Positions 25,348-33,775 of a stretch of 39,171 nt of DNA are shown in pieces. The notes under the pieces are model-generated. The model did no database searches, was not told the DNA's origin, and was given only the letters and a program-made list of their open reading frames with translations. The DNA lies in contig MGMG01000059.1 in the NCBI GenBank assembly GCA_001796355.1, positions 1 through 39,171 on the forward strand, given 5' to 3'. Origin of the DNA: Chloroflexi bacterium GWB2_54_36. GTDB lineage: Bacteria; Chloroflexota; Anaerolineae; Anaerolineales; Anaerolineaceae. The stretch's first letter is position 1. Every line of letters starts with the position of its first letter. A program made the translations under genes and the position numbers.

Positions 25348-26055
25348 ATGAAATTGGTTATTACAGATACGATTTTCGATGAATTCCCCGAATTGGTCTT
25401 GGACGTTGTCATTTTGCACAATATCGACAACTCACAAAATAGGTCTGAGATTACCGAAATGTTGCGACAAGCCGAAGCAGCACTTCCAGGTAAATTTGGA
25501 AGCACTCCAGTAATTGAACATCCTTATATTGCAGCCTGGCGGGAAGCCTATCGAAAATTTGGAGCAAAACCGAAGGATTACCCTTCATCCGTCGAGAATT
25601 TAACAAGAAGGGTATTAAATGGCGCGACGATTGGACATATCAATAACCTTGTATCCTTATACAACACGATTTCATTAAGGCATATCTTGCCTGTCGGGGG
25701 TGAAGATTTAGACAAAATTGTTGGTGACGTTCAATTAACACGGGCTAGTAATGACGAACCTGCTGTTTTACTTTTAGGCGAGAAAGAAGCACGCGCTCCG
25801 CACGCAGGTGAAATCATTTATAAAGATGAAGTCGGTGCGATTTGCAGACGCTGGAATTGGAAAGAAGCAGACAGAACGAAATTGACCCAAGAAACACAAA
25901 ATGCTTTTTTGGTCATCGAAACTTTACCGCCTGTCACCCGCGAAACGGTTGAAATTGCAATCCATGAATTGGCAGATTTAATTAAACAATTTTGCGGCGG
26001 CACGGTTTCAACAACATTTTTAGACAAAGACAATCGGGAAATCAAACTCATATAA
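25348..26055 (+). CDS. B3/B4-domain protein (PheRS-beta-like)
   Basis: 235 residues matching stand-alone B3/B4 domain proteins, the fold that edits mischarged Tyr-tRNA in phenylalanyl-tRNA synthetase beta. Landmarks are AWREAYRKFGAKPKDYPSS, VLNGATIGHINNLVSLYNTIS and LPVGGEDLDKI, followed by EVGAICRRWNWKEADRTKLT. Free-standing copies may clear wrong aminoacyl or other adducts, but their role is not settled. GAAGGG lies 9 nt before the ATG. Base use is AT-rich compared with secA and the S1 gene, and together with the next gene it forms an AT-rich patch that looks acquired. Confidence 0.8.
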   Translation: MKLVITDTIFDEFPELVLDVVILHNIDNSQNRSEITEMLRQAEAALPGKFGSTPVIEHPYIAAWREAYRKFGAKPKDYPSSVENLTRRVLNGATIGHINNLVSLYNTISLRHILPVGGEDLDKIVGDVQLTRASNDEPAVLLLGEKEARAPHAGEIIYKDEVGAICRRWNWKEADRTKLTQETQNAFLVIETLPPVTRETVEIAIHELADLIKQFCGGTVSTTFLDKDNREIKLI

Positions 26056-26120
26056 GCTGCAACCAGGTACGATCGCCGTTGGGCAACTACTTGGTTCAAA
26101 TTTCAGAATAAGGAAAAATT

Positions 26121-26609
26121 ATGTTTCGAGAAATGAGAAGGAAAAAGCAACTATTATCTAAAGCCGAAACGATTGAGATATTGCAATCTTGTACGTCTGG
26201 AGTTTTAGCAGTAACAGGCGACGAAGATTATCCTTACGCCGTCCCTTTGAGTTTCGCCTATAAAGACGGAAAACTGTTTTTTCACTTTGCAAAAGCAGGG
26301 CATAAAATGGATAGTATCGTAAGAAATAACAAGGTGTCGTTTTGCGTTATACAAACGGATCGTGTTATACAGAAAACGTTTACTACCCATTTCCGTAGCG
26401 CAATTGTTTTTGGCAGAGCAAGAATTATCACAGAAGACAGCGAAAAAAAATATGCTCTCGAATGCTTGGTGGAAAAATATTCTCCCGATTACATTACAGA
26501 AGGACAAGCTGAAATTGACCGTGATTGGAACAGAGTATGTGTGGCAGAAGTCCAGATAGAACACATGTCAGGAAAAGCGGCAATCGAAATTATTAAAAAG
26601 AATGTGTAG
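26121..26609 (+). CDS. pyridoxamine 5'-phosphate oxidase-fold flavoprotein (NimA-like)
   Basis: 162-residue split-barrel FMN-binding protein of the PPOX/NimA-like family. Family marks are the N-terminal MRRKKQLLSKAETIEILQ, GVLAVTGDEDYPYAVPLSF, LFFHFAKAGHKMDSIVRNNKVSF and the C-terminal VCVAEVQIEHMSGKAAIE. Related proteins are reductases or binding proteins for flavin, heme or nitroimidazoles; the substrate here is not evident. AAGGAAAAATT precedes the ATG. AT-rich like its upstream neighbour, it is likely part of the same acquired segment. Confidence 0.85.
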   Translation: MFREMRRKKQLLSKAETIEILQSCTSGVLAVTGDEDYPYAVPLSFAYKDGKLFFHFAKAGHKMDSIVRNNKVSFCVIQTDRVIQKTFTTHFRSAIVFGRARIITEDSEKKYALECLVEKYSPDYITEGQAEIDRDWNRVCVAEVQIEHMSGKAAIEIIKKNV

Positions 26610-27019
26610 AAGTTTCGTTCTTTCAGCAAATTTGCTTGATAAATAGCAGTGGCTTTTTTCTGGCTTCACGTTTTTTCTGCTCCCAAAGCGAATCTCGACC
26701 CGCCTCGCCGCCAGGCTTCGCGAACGCAAGCCGTTGAGAGGTAGATAAAATTCATAGGCACATGGCAAATCTAAAAATATAGACCTTCCCTTATCCATTA
26801 TTCAGAAGGTATTGCAAAATCGGTGCTTTTTTTAGCGTCCATTTTTGAGCGTATTACCCATTTAAGCACTAATCACGCTTGTTTTCAGCCTTTTCCTCAC
26901 CCCTGATTGGCGAAAGTGTTGTTATAAAAACAATACAACTTTGCCTGACTGCCAGTATTGTCGGTATTCTCTAGACATTAATCAGGTATAATGGTATGGC
27001 TTGTCCAACCTTAGCCGGG
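26610..27019. other. intergenic region without a supported gene
   Basis: AT-rich gap between the PPOX gene and the S1 gene promoter. A TATAAT at 26987-26992 has no usable -35. A weak reverse reading frame at 26568-26798 overlaps the PPOX gene and has no recognisable domain. Nothing else was seen. Confidence 0.45.
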
Positions 27020-27048
27020 TTGTCAAGTCGTACCTTCACCCTTATAAT
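27020..27048 (+). promoter_or_regulatory. sigma70-type promoter of the S1 gene
   Basis: TTGTCA (27020-27025), exact 17-nt spacer, TATAAT (27043-27048). Transcription would start near 27055, 31 nt before the ATG at 27086, which supports that start over the in-frame ATG at 26996 lying upstream of the promoter. Confidence 0.75.
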
Positions 27049-27085
27049 GGGTGGATATCTTTTCACCATTGGAGTACTACATAGT

Positions 27086-28378
27086 ATGGACCAGAATGAC
27101 GCCCAACTCGAGCAGGGGGCAGCGCCCGAGAACGACCAGGTAGAGAATAATTTTGCTTCTTTGCTAGAACAGGAAGAAAGCAACATCGATTTCCCCAAGC
27201 AGGGTGAAATCCGCACCGGTATGATCGCCAGCATCTCACCTGGACAAATTCTTGTGAGCGTGGGGACGAAATCCGAGGGTATCATCAGTGGGCGAGAATA
27301 CGAAGCAATTCCTGCCGATGAGTTAGCCGAAATAAAGGTCGGCCAGGAAGTACCCGTTTTTGTGATCAACCCCGAAGATTCCAGCGGGAACGTTGTCCTT
27401 TCCTACGTGCGCGCACGCGAGGAAATGAGCTGGAAAGATGCCGACACGTTGATGGAATCGAAAGAATCCTTCCACAGCAAGATCATTGGCTACAACAAGG
27501 GTGGTTTGATCGTTCCGGTGGGCGGTCTGCGCGGGTTCGTGCCCGCTTCGCAGGTCAGCCTGTCGCGCCGCGCCGCCATGACCGGCGACACCCCCGAAGC
27601 GCGCTGGAGCAAGATGATCGGCGAGGAAATCGACGTTTGCGTGATCGAAGTGGATCGCGAACGCCGCCGCCTGATCCTCTCCGAGCGCCAGGCCAGCACC
27701 GAAACCCGCGAATCCATCAAAGAACGCGTCATCGATGAACTGCATGAAGGCGAAATCCGCTCCGGTCGGGTCACCAGCCTGGCTGAGTTTGGCGCTTTCG
27801 TCAACATCAGCGGCGCTGACGGATTGGTACATCTCTCCGAAATCTCGTGGGACCGCATTCAGCATCCCAGTGAAGTTCTAAAAGTCGGGCAGGACGTGAA
27901 GGTCAAAGTCATTTCGATCGACCGCGACAAGAAACGCATCGGTCTGTCTATTCGCCAACTACTGGAGGATCCGTGGAGCCATAAGGCTGCCAAGTACCAG
28001 GTCGGCCAGTTGATCGAAGGCACCATCACCCGGCTTACCAAGTTCGGCGCCTTTGCCCGCATCGAAGACGACATCGAAGGCTTGATACACATCTCCGAAA
28101 TCCACGATAAGCGCATCGAGCATCCCAAAGAAGTGCTCAAAGAAGGCGATGTCGTTACACTGCGCGTGATTAAGGTCGATCCCGACAATCATCGCATTGG
28201 ATTGAGCCTGCGCCGCGTCGAATCAATGGCTTATGCCGATATGGACTGGGAATCACTCGAAGGCGTTCTGGAAGAAAGTGACCTGCCCGCCGCCGAGGAA
28301 CCTCCGGTTGAGAGTGACCAGCCAACCACCCTTGAAGAACCCCCGACCGAGTCTGATCCAGAGACCGAAACCAAGTAA
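27086..28378 (+). CDS. ribosomal protein S1-like RNA-binding protein, four S1 domains
   Basis: 430 residues with four S1 domains: about 28-105 (EIRTGMIASISPGQILVSVG), 115-190 (less conserved, KGGLIVPVGGLRGFVPAS), 205-280 (EIRSGRVTSLAEFGAFVNI) and 292-370 (QLIEGTITRLTKFGAFARI), ending in an acidic Pro/Glu tail. It corresponds to the short, four-domain S1/RpsA-like proteins, which bind mRNA and help it onto the ribosome; the E. coli protein has six. The ATG at 27086 was chosen from promoter and GGAG positions. An intrinsic terminator follows. Confidence 0.88.
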   Translation: MDQNDAQLEQGAAPENDQVENNFASLLEQEESNIDFPKQGEIRTGMIASISPGQILVSVGTKSEGIISGREYEAIPADELAEIKVGQEVPVFVINPEDSSGNVVLSYVRAREEMSWKDADTLMESKESFHSKIIGYNKGGLIVPVGGLRGFVPASQVSLSRRAAMTGDTPEARWSKMIGEEIDVCVIEVDRERRRLILSERQASTETRESIKERVIDELHEGEIRSGRVTSLAEFGAFVNISGADGLVHLSEISWDRIQHPSEVLKVGQDVKVKVISIDRDKKRIGLSIRQLLEDPWSHKAAKYQVGQLIEGTITRLTKFGAFARIEDDIEGLIHISEIHDKRIEHPKEVLKEGDVVTLRVIKVDPDNHRIGLSLRRVESMAYADMDWESLEGVLEESDLPAAEEPPVESDQPTTLEEPPTESDPETETK

Positions 28379-28399
28379 TTCGATCATCAATACGGAAAA

Positions 28400-28430
28400 A
28401 ACAAAGCGCACCGTACGGGTGCGTTTTGTT
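28400..28430 (+). terminator. intrinsic terminator of the S1 gene
   Basis: AACAAAGCGCACC (28400-28412), GTAC loop, GGGTGCGTTTTGTT (28417-28430): a strong stem with a T-rich 3' side, 22 nt after the stop codon. It ends 22 nt before the start of the dipeptidase gene. Confidence 0.85.
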
Positions 28431-28452
28431 TCACCCCACTTCTGACACCTTT

Positions 28453-29541
28453 ATGCCGCGAATAATCGACGCTCACCAGGATATTGCATACAACATATAT
28501 TCGTTTGGCCGGGACTACCGCCAATCGGCGGCGGTAACCCGCGCCCGTGAAGCCAGTACGCGTATCCCGGAGCTCCAGAATGGACAGTCCACTTTGGGTT
28601 GGCCGGAATACCAGCAAGCCCAGTTGGCTGTTATTTTTGCCACTCTGTTTGTCCTGCCGCGCAAGTACAAGACCAATGAGTCAGAACGCGTTGATTTTGC
28701 CACTCTGGAAGAGGCGCACCGCTTGACACGCGCGCAGATGGATATTTATAACCGGCTGACAGATGAATCACCAGACCAATTTACGCTTGTCAAAAACCTT
28801 CCCAGCCTGGCAAAGGTCTTGAATGCCTGGGAAGGCGACCCCACCGCTGCTCATCCGGTTGGCTTGGTGCTTTCCATGGAAGGCGCCGAAGGCGTCTCAG
28901 GACCTGCTGAATTGGAAGAATGGTGGGAACAGGGGGTGCGGCTGATTGGTCCGGTGTGGGCCGGCACCCGCTACTGCGGCGGCACTTATGAAGGCGGTCG
29001 TTTTACATCGGAGGGATTCCGCCTGCTAGAAAATATGGCGAATTTGGGCTATACTCTGGACATCGCACACATGAAAGAGGAACCCGCACTGCAAGCGCTG
29101 GACCGCTATTCGGGTGCGATTATCGCCAGCCATGCCAATGCCCGCGCCCTTTTAAAAGAAGATCCTACCCAGCGTCACCTGACCGATACAGTGATTCGCA
29201 ACCTGGTGGAACGGGGCGGGATCATCGGGGTAGTGCCCTTCAACCGCTTTTTGCTCTCCGGTTGGAAGAACACCGACCCCCGCGAGCAGGTAACCCTGGA
29301 AATGGTAGTCGATCACATCGATCATATTTGCCAGATTGCCGGCGATGCGCTGCATGTTGGCCTTGGCACCGACTATGACGGTGGTTTCGGCTGGCCAGCT
29401 ATCCCCCTGGAATTGAACACGATTGCCGATTTACCCAAACTGGCGCAGCCTCTCACCACGCATGGCTACTCACCGGAAGAGATCGAAGCGATCTTTTCCG
29501 GGAACTGGCAGCGGCTTTTGGAGCACAATCTCCCTGCATGA
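28453..29541 (+). CDS. membrane dipeptidase-like metallopeptidase (M19)
   Basis: 362-residue amidohydrolase-fold dipeptidase (renal dipeptidase family M19), which cleaves dipeptides, often with D-residues, using two zinc ions. Probable ligands are in DAHQD (residues 6-10), the glutamate in SMEGAEG, the histidine in IASHANAR, and the aspartate in GTDYDGG. No signal peptide, so cytoplasmic. The ATG at 28453 is preferred to TTG at 28426, which lies inside the S1 terminator. No Shine-Dalgarno is visible and the promoter is unclear. The downstream gene overlaps its stop by 4 nt. Confidence 0.88.
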   Translation: MPRIIDAHQDIAYNIYSFGRDYRQSAAVTRAREASTRIPELQNGQSTLGWPEYQQAQLAVIFATLFVLPRKYKTNESERVDFATLEEAHRLTRAQMDIYNRLTDESPDQFTLVKNLPSLAKVLNAWEGDPTAAHPVGLVLSMEGAEGVSGPAELEEWWEQGVRLIGPVWAGTRYCGGTYEGGRFTSEGFRLLENMANLGYTLDIAHMKEEPALQALDRYSGAIIASHANARALLKEDPTQRHLTDTVIRNLVERGGIIGVVPFNRFLLSGWKNTDPREQVTLEMVVDHIDHICQIAGDALHVGLGTDYDGGFGWPAIPLELNTIADLPKLAQPLTTHGYSPEEIEAIFSGNWQRLLEHNLPA

Positions 29542-30056
29542 GCCAAACCACTGACCTAAAAACACCTCCCCGCCCTATTCCAGCCTGGCAAAAACCTCCC
29601 AAAAATGGTTTTTCAGCCCGGCGGATTCGCACCGGATTGGCAATTACCCTGGCAGGCCTGGTCATTTTTCTGCTTGGCGCCCGCCCTGCCCTGTTTGGCG
29701 CAGACCGCAGCCCGGTGATCGGCTTCGTTCAAATTGCCGTCTTCCTGATCGGCCTGGCGCTGGTTTGTATGGGCGGTTACCTGAGTCTAATGGCCCTTTG
29801 GAAGGACCGCCAGACGAGCATTCTGGCAGATATCGGCCTGCGGCTGGTCGCCACGGGTTATGTGATCGCCGTCTTTGCCGGCATGGCAGACATCTTTGGT
29901 TTCGGCAGCCACCCGCTGCCGGGCATCCCCTATTTTGGCGCCTGGCAAGCCCGCGGCGTCGAAATTGGTCAGGCAGTAATTGCACTCGGGTTCCTACTGC
30001 TAATCCCCATCGTCCGCCGGCAAGGCGATTCAAGTCAAAAACCTGCCAGCAACTAA
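29538..30056 (+). CDS. four-helix membrane protein of unknown function
   Basis: 172 residues with a Pro/Lys-rich N-terminus and four hydrophobic segments (about 33-52, 61-84, 99-120, 138-155). Not recognised as a named family. It begins with the ATGA overlap of the M19 stop codon, so translation is coupled and it belongs with the dipeptidase. No catalytic residues stand out. It could be a small sensor or assembly factor, but no function is suggested by sequence. Confidence 0.7.
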   Translation: MSQTTDLKTPPRPIPAWQKPPKNGFSARRIRTGLAITLAGLVIFLLGARPALFGADRSPVIGFVQIAVFLIGLALVCMGGYLSLMALWKDRQTSILADIGLRLVATGYVIAVFAGMADIFGFGSHPLPGIPYFGAWQARGVEIGQAVIALGFLLLIPIVRRQGDSSQKPASN

Positions 30057-30110
30057 ATAAATAAGCATTTTTGCCACGGGAAGCGTGTTTTTCCGTAGGT
30101 ATACCGTTGC

Positions 30111-30139
30111 TTGACCGACATTAATGGTTATGTTATATT
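30111..30139 (+). promoter_or_regulatory. promoter of the LysM/M23 gene
   Basis: TTGACC (30111-30116), exact 17-nt spacer, TATATT (30134-30139). Transcription would start near 30146, just at the GAGG (30147-30150) that serves the ATG at 30162. Confidence 0.7.
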
Positions 30140-30161
30140 GACAAAAGAGGAATTTTTTAGC

Positions 30162-31373
30162 ATGAGTGATTCGTCGGAAACAAAAATTCCGATTCCGGAT
30201 AACCCTGACAATTTAAACTCAACAGCAAACCCGCAGCCAGACCGCCCGCGCCGCGGCTTTTTGGAAATCTGGGGGAGCATCCAACGCATGGGTTTGGGCG
30301 ATATGGTTCTGCGAATCGCCACCGGTATTGCTTCGATTGCACTGATTCTCATGGTCGTGTGGGTTATGAGCAATTTCTACCTCAAGGGAACAGTCAAGAG
30401 CCCGCAAGCAGCCGCAGTCGCTGCCGCTTCCCCCACTCAGACGCCGGTTGTCCGCCCACCCATGTTCGAGCCGCCGAATCGCATGACCAATATCCGCAGC
30501 ATCATGCGTCTGGTAACGCTGCACACCACCCTGCCTTCCCGCCCGCGCTTTGAAATGACCACTTATACGGTGCAAAAAGGCGACAACATCTATGACATTG
30601 CCGAGCGCTTTGACTTGAATCCCCGCTCATTGATGTGGAGCAATCCAGCCAAGATCCCGGATGCAAAGTTAATCCAACCTGATATGGTATTGGAAATTCC
30701 GCCGGTGGATGGCGTGGTCTATGAGTGGCATGAAGGGGACGGATTGAACGGCGTGGCTGAGTTTTATCAAGTTACCCCGGAAACCATCATAGATTGGCCT
30801 GGCAACAATTTGACAACTGAGAGTGTGGGCGACTTTGCCGATCCCAACATCGAACCTGGCATGCGAATTTTTGTGCCGGGCGGGATTGGCCAATTTGTCA
30901 ATTGGACCATGCCAGGCATCACCCGCGATAATCCTGCCGCGGCACGTACCGTGGGCCCGGGATACTGCGGCACCATATATGACGGCGCAATGGGCTCCAA
31001 CACCTTCATCTGGCCAGCAGCCACGACTTATATCTCGGGCTATGGCTACGATCCAGATATCAATCACCTGGCGATCGATATTGGCGGTTCAGTTGGCGTA
31101 GGGATTTATGCCTCAGACAACGGCGTGATCGTCTATGCCGGCTGGAATGATTTTGGCTACGGTTATCTGATCGTGATCGACCACGGCACCGGCTGGCAGA
31201 CCTATTATGCGCACCTGAGTTCGCTCAATGTGGGCTGCGGCCAAAGTGTGTATCAGGGCGATTTGATCGGTTTGATGGGTTCTACGGGCAATTCGACCGG
31301 CCCGCACCTGCACTTCGAAATGCGCAGCGACCTGTACGGCAAGGTCAATCCGCTCAATTACGTTTCGCCGTAA
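30162..31373 (+). CDS. LysM/M23 membrane-anchored peptidoglycan peptidase
   Basis: 403 residues. A cytoplasmic N-terminus of about 50 residues precedes one membrane helix (about 56-78); a Thr/Pro-rich linker follows, then a LysM domain (TYTVQKGDNIYDIAERF), a second LysM-like stretch (YEWHEGDGLNGVAEFYQV), and a C-terminal M23 (LytM/peptidase) domain. Zinc ligands are visible as HLAID (the His and Asp of HxxxD) and HLHFE. It probably cuts peptidoglycan cross-links or, as an inactive relative, activates amidases; the retained ligands favour an active enzyme. Start 30162 is chosen from the promoter and ribosome site over 30111. Confidence 0.88.
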   Translation: MSDSSETKIPIPDNPDNLNSTANPQPDRPRRGFLEIWGSIQRMGLGDMVLRIATGIASIALILMVVWVMSNFYLKGTVKSPQAAAVAAASPTQTPVVRPPMFEPPNRMTNIRSIMRLVTLHTTLPSRPRFEMTTYTVQKGDNIYDIAERFDLNPRSLMWSNPAKIPDAKLIQPDMVLEIPPVDGVVYEWHEGDGLNGVAEFYQVTPETIIDWPGNNLTTESVGDFADPNIEPGMRIFVPGGIGQFVNWTMPGITRDNPAAARTVGPGYCGTIYDGAMGSNTFIWPAATTYISGYGYDPDINHLAIDIGGSVGVGIYASDNGVIVYAGWNDFGYGYLIVIDHGTGWQTYYAHLSSLNVGCGQSVYQGDLIGLMGSTGNSTGPHLHFEMRSDLYGKVNPLNYVSP

Positions 31374-31468
31374 AAAATCCGCGAAATTTGGACGGTTTTG
31401 CAGGGGTTGTCTGACACATATACAAAAGTTTCGCCCGTTGTCCTAATTTCTAAAGCAGCACATTTTTT

Positions 31469-31630
31469 AATCCCTCTCCCCGTTTTTTCCCGGGAGAGGT
31501 CGTGTGTGTTCGACCCATTTGTCAATCCCTGCATGGTAACGAACGAGGCCACTCAGAAATGGCATGGGTCGAACGCAGCAACATTCATCATCACCCTCAC
31601 TTAACCTCTCCCTTCAAAAGGTGAGGGATT
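31469..31630. repeat. nested inverted repeat between M23 and thrS genes
   Basis: Outer arms AATCCCTC (31469-31476) and GAGGGATT (31623-31630). Inside are CCTCTCCC/GGGAGAGG (31473-31480 and 31492-31499) and a perfect 11-bp pair GTTCGACCCAT/ATGGGTCGAAC (31508-31518 and 31564-31574). It could end both transcripts, since both convergent genes point into it, or be a small non-autonomous element. Confidence 0.55.
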
Positions 31631-31651
31631 ATTAACTGCCTACCCATTCAT

Positions 31652-33445
31652 TTAAACCAAATCCTCAATTTCCTTCCTCGCGCGCGACTGGAACTCCTCC
31701 ACGCTGATTGCGCCCAGATTCTCTCCTGAACGCAGCCGCAGCGCAACCTGCCCGGTGACGGCTTCCTTATCCCCAACCACCAACATGTAAGGGATTTTCA
31801 TATTCTGCGCATCGCGGATTTTGGCCTGCATCCGGTCATCACGTTCATCCACATCCACCCTCAGGCCGGCTTCACGCAGCTGCTGCGCGACCTGAAGAGC
31901 ATAGGCCAAATGCCGGTCAGCAATGGGAATGACCATTGCCTGGGTTGGCGCCAGCCAGACCGGAAAAGCTCCGGCATAATGCTCGATCAGGACGCCCATG
32001 AAGCGTTCCATCGATCCCAACAAAGCGCGGTGCACCATGAAGAGCCGGTGCGGCTGCCCGTCATCACCGGTGTACTCGAGACCAAAACGCTCCGACAGGT
32101 TGAAGTCAAATTGGATGGTACTGAGCTGCCATTCCCGCCCGAGAGCATCGATCATCTTGAGGTCGATCTTTGGGCCATAAAAGGCTGCTCCACCTTCATC
32201 CAGATCAAACGGCAGTTCAGCTCGTTCCAACGCCTGGCGCAGCGCCTGGGTTGCCATATCCCAATCCGGCAGCTCACCGGCAAACTTATCCGGATTCCGG
32301 GTCGAAAGATAAGCATGAAAATTGTGCAGGCCAAAATGGCGCAGGATGTGCAGACAGAAATGGAGCGCCCTGTCTATTTCTTCCGGCATCTGGTCGGGAC
32401 GGCAGAAAATGTGAGCATCATCTTGAGTAAAGCCGCGTACCCGCAGCAATCCATGCAAGACGCCTGAGCGTTCATAACGATAAACCGTACCCCACTCGGC
32501 TATGCGAATGGGCAGTTCCCGATAGGAACGGGTTTTATTTTTATAGATTTGGATATGGAACGGACAATTCATCGGTTTGGCGTAGTAGGCTTCATCATCG
32601 ATTTGCATGGGAGCATACATGTTTTCCTTATACCAGACCAGATGCCCGCTCGTTTCCCACAACCCCGCCCGCCCAATGTGCGGCGAATAAGCCAGGACGT
32701 AGCCATTCTTAATGTGTTCGTCCTTGCAGTAGGCTTCAGCCAGGTGGCGCACCATGGCGCCGTTGGGGTGCCATAGAACCAATCCAGCCCCGACTTCCGG
32801 ATTAATACTGAACAAATCGAGCTCCTTGCCAAGCTTACGGTGATCTCTGCGGCGGGCTTCCTCGATCCTCCACAAATAGGCATCCAGTTCCTCTCGGGTG
32901 TTCCACGCGGTTCCATAGATACGCTGCAGCATTGGCCGGGTTTCATCTCCGCGCCAGTAAGCTCCGGCGACGTTGATTAATCGAAAGGCCTGCTCATCGA
33001 TCTGCTGCATATTTTCAACATGCGGGCCGCGGCACAAATCGACAAAGCCATCCGATTCATAGATCGATAATTCAGGAGGTTCATTCAGCGGGTTGCCATG
33101 TTCATCCACCGCCCCTTGCTCCAGGCCATCGATCAACTCAAGTTTATAAGGCTGGTTGGTAAAAATATCCCGCGCCTCCGCAGCGGTGATCACCTTCTTG
33201 TTGAAGGCCGACCCGCTGCGAAGGATGAGCCGCATGCGCTCCTCGATCGCCCCGAGGTCCTCAGGCGTCAAAGCTCGCGGCAGGTCAAAATCATAATAAA
33301 AGCCGTCCTCAATGGCTGGCCCAATGGCGATTTTGGCGTCCGGAAAAAGCTGGAGCACTGCCTCGGCCATCACATGCGCAGTCGAGTGACGGATGCGATA
33401 GAGCAGCGATTGCTGATATTCAAGTTGACTGGCTTTTGCTGACAT
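31652..33445 (-). CDS. thrS: threonyl-tRNA synthetase lacking the TGS domain
   Basis: 597-residue class II aminoacyl-tRNA synthetase charging tRNA-Thr. It starts directly with the editing (N2) domain, RIRHSTAHVMAEAVLQLFP, whose HxxxH supplies the deacylase site; the TGS domain of about 60 residues found in E. coli ThrS is absent. The catalytic part has MNCPFHIQIYKN with the zinc-binding Cys, RYERSGVLHGLLRVRGFTQDDAH (motif 2), and motif 3 GSMERFMGVLIEH. An anticodon-binding domain ends the protein. The ATG at 33445 follows a GGAGG (5 nt spacing). Expression is controlled by the T-box leader at 33482-33733. Confidence 0.95.
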   Translation of the reverse strand: MSAKASQLEYQQSLLYRIRHSTAHVMAEAVLQLFPDAKIAIGPAIEDGFYYDFDLPRALTPEDLGAIEERMRLILRSGSAFNKKVITAAEARDIFTNQPYKLELIDGLEQGAVDEHGNPLNEPPELSIYESDGFVDLCRGPHVENMQQIDEQAFRLINVAGAYWRGDETRPMLQRIYGTAWNTREELDAYLWRIEEARRRDHRKLGKELDLFSINPEVGAGLVLWHPNGAMVRHLAEAYCKDEHIKNGYVLAYSPHIGRAGLWETSGHLVWYKENMYAPMQIDDEAYYAKPMNCPFHIQIYKNKTRSYRELPIRIAEWGTVYRYERSGVLHGLLRVRGFTQDDAHIFCRPDQMPEEIDRALHFCLHILRHFGLHNFHAYLSTRNPDKFAGELPDWDMATQALRQALERAELPFDLDEGGAAFYGPKIDLKMIDALGREWQLSTIQFDFNLSERFGLEYTGDDGQPHRLFMVHRALLGSMERFMGVLIEHYAGAFPVWLAPTQAMVIPIADRHLAYALQVAQQLREAGLRVDVDERDDRMQAKIRDAQNMKIPYMLVVGDKEAVTGQVALRLRSGENLGAISVEEFQSRARKEIEDLV

Positions 33446-33481
33446 CGGAACCTCCATAAAAGTCGTTGTATACACTCAAAA

Positions 33482-33515
33482 TTAAAAACGCCTGCCCTTA
33501 CTGGGGCAAGCGTTT
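33482..33515 (-). terminator. T-box-controlled intrinsic terminator of thrS leader
   Basis: Read on the reverse strand: AACGCTTGCCCC, loop, GGGCAGGCGTTTTT, a 12-bp stem with one mismatch followed by T-run. It lies directly after the conserved T-box sequence, the expected place for the terminator competing with the antiterminator. Confidence 0.88.
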
Positions 33516-33733
33516 CGGCTCGCGGTTCCACCCAGGTTAGCTGCCGTGTGCAGCAATCTTGTGGCGACGGATAACGGTGTCTGCCGTTTACCTTACTGCT
33601 GGAATTTGCGTCCGGGTTCAGGCTTCCACTCGCAGGTGGTTTTCACTGTTCTTGGCCTTCAGGAACTCTCACCCGTACATCCCTGTCTCTGTTGGTCGAG
33701 AAATCAGATACTCGTCCTGGTCGAAGTGTTTAG
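33482..33733 (-). promoter_or_regulatory. T-box riboswitch leader (threonine) of thrS
   Basis: The hallmark CTGGGTGGAACCGCG lies at 33535-33521 on the reverse strand, followed by the terminator. Stem I features include the AGTA near the leader start and, in its 3' side, GTGAAA followed by ACC then A (ACC = 33640-33638): a threonine codon in the specifier position. Uncharged tRNA-Thr would pair with this codon and with the T-box bulge to stabilise the antiterminator and let thrS be transcribed. The leader sits between the thrS promoter and its ATG. Confidence 0.92.
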
Positions 33734-33739
33734 TTACCT

Positions 33740-33768
33740 ATTATAGCCATTCCACCTGTACAATTCAA
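33740..33768 (-). promoter_or_regulatory. thrS promoter
   Basis: On the reverse strand: TTGAAT (33768-33763), exact 17-nt spacer, TATAAT (33745-33740). Transcription would begin near 33733, immediately before T-box stem I. Confidence 0.75.
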
Positions 33769-33775
33769 TATCTCT

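Noticed and set aside
26071-26090. Second integron core (CCGTTGGGC) as a full attC
   Set aside because: No RYYYAAC partner at a suitable distance; the nearby AACCAGGTA/TACTTGGTT pair is a different hairpin.
26568-26798. Reverse 76-codon open frame after the PPOX gene
   Set aside because: Low-complexity Arg/Ser-rich sequence, overlaps the end of a real gene, no start signals.
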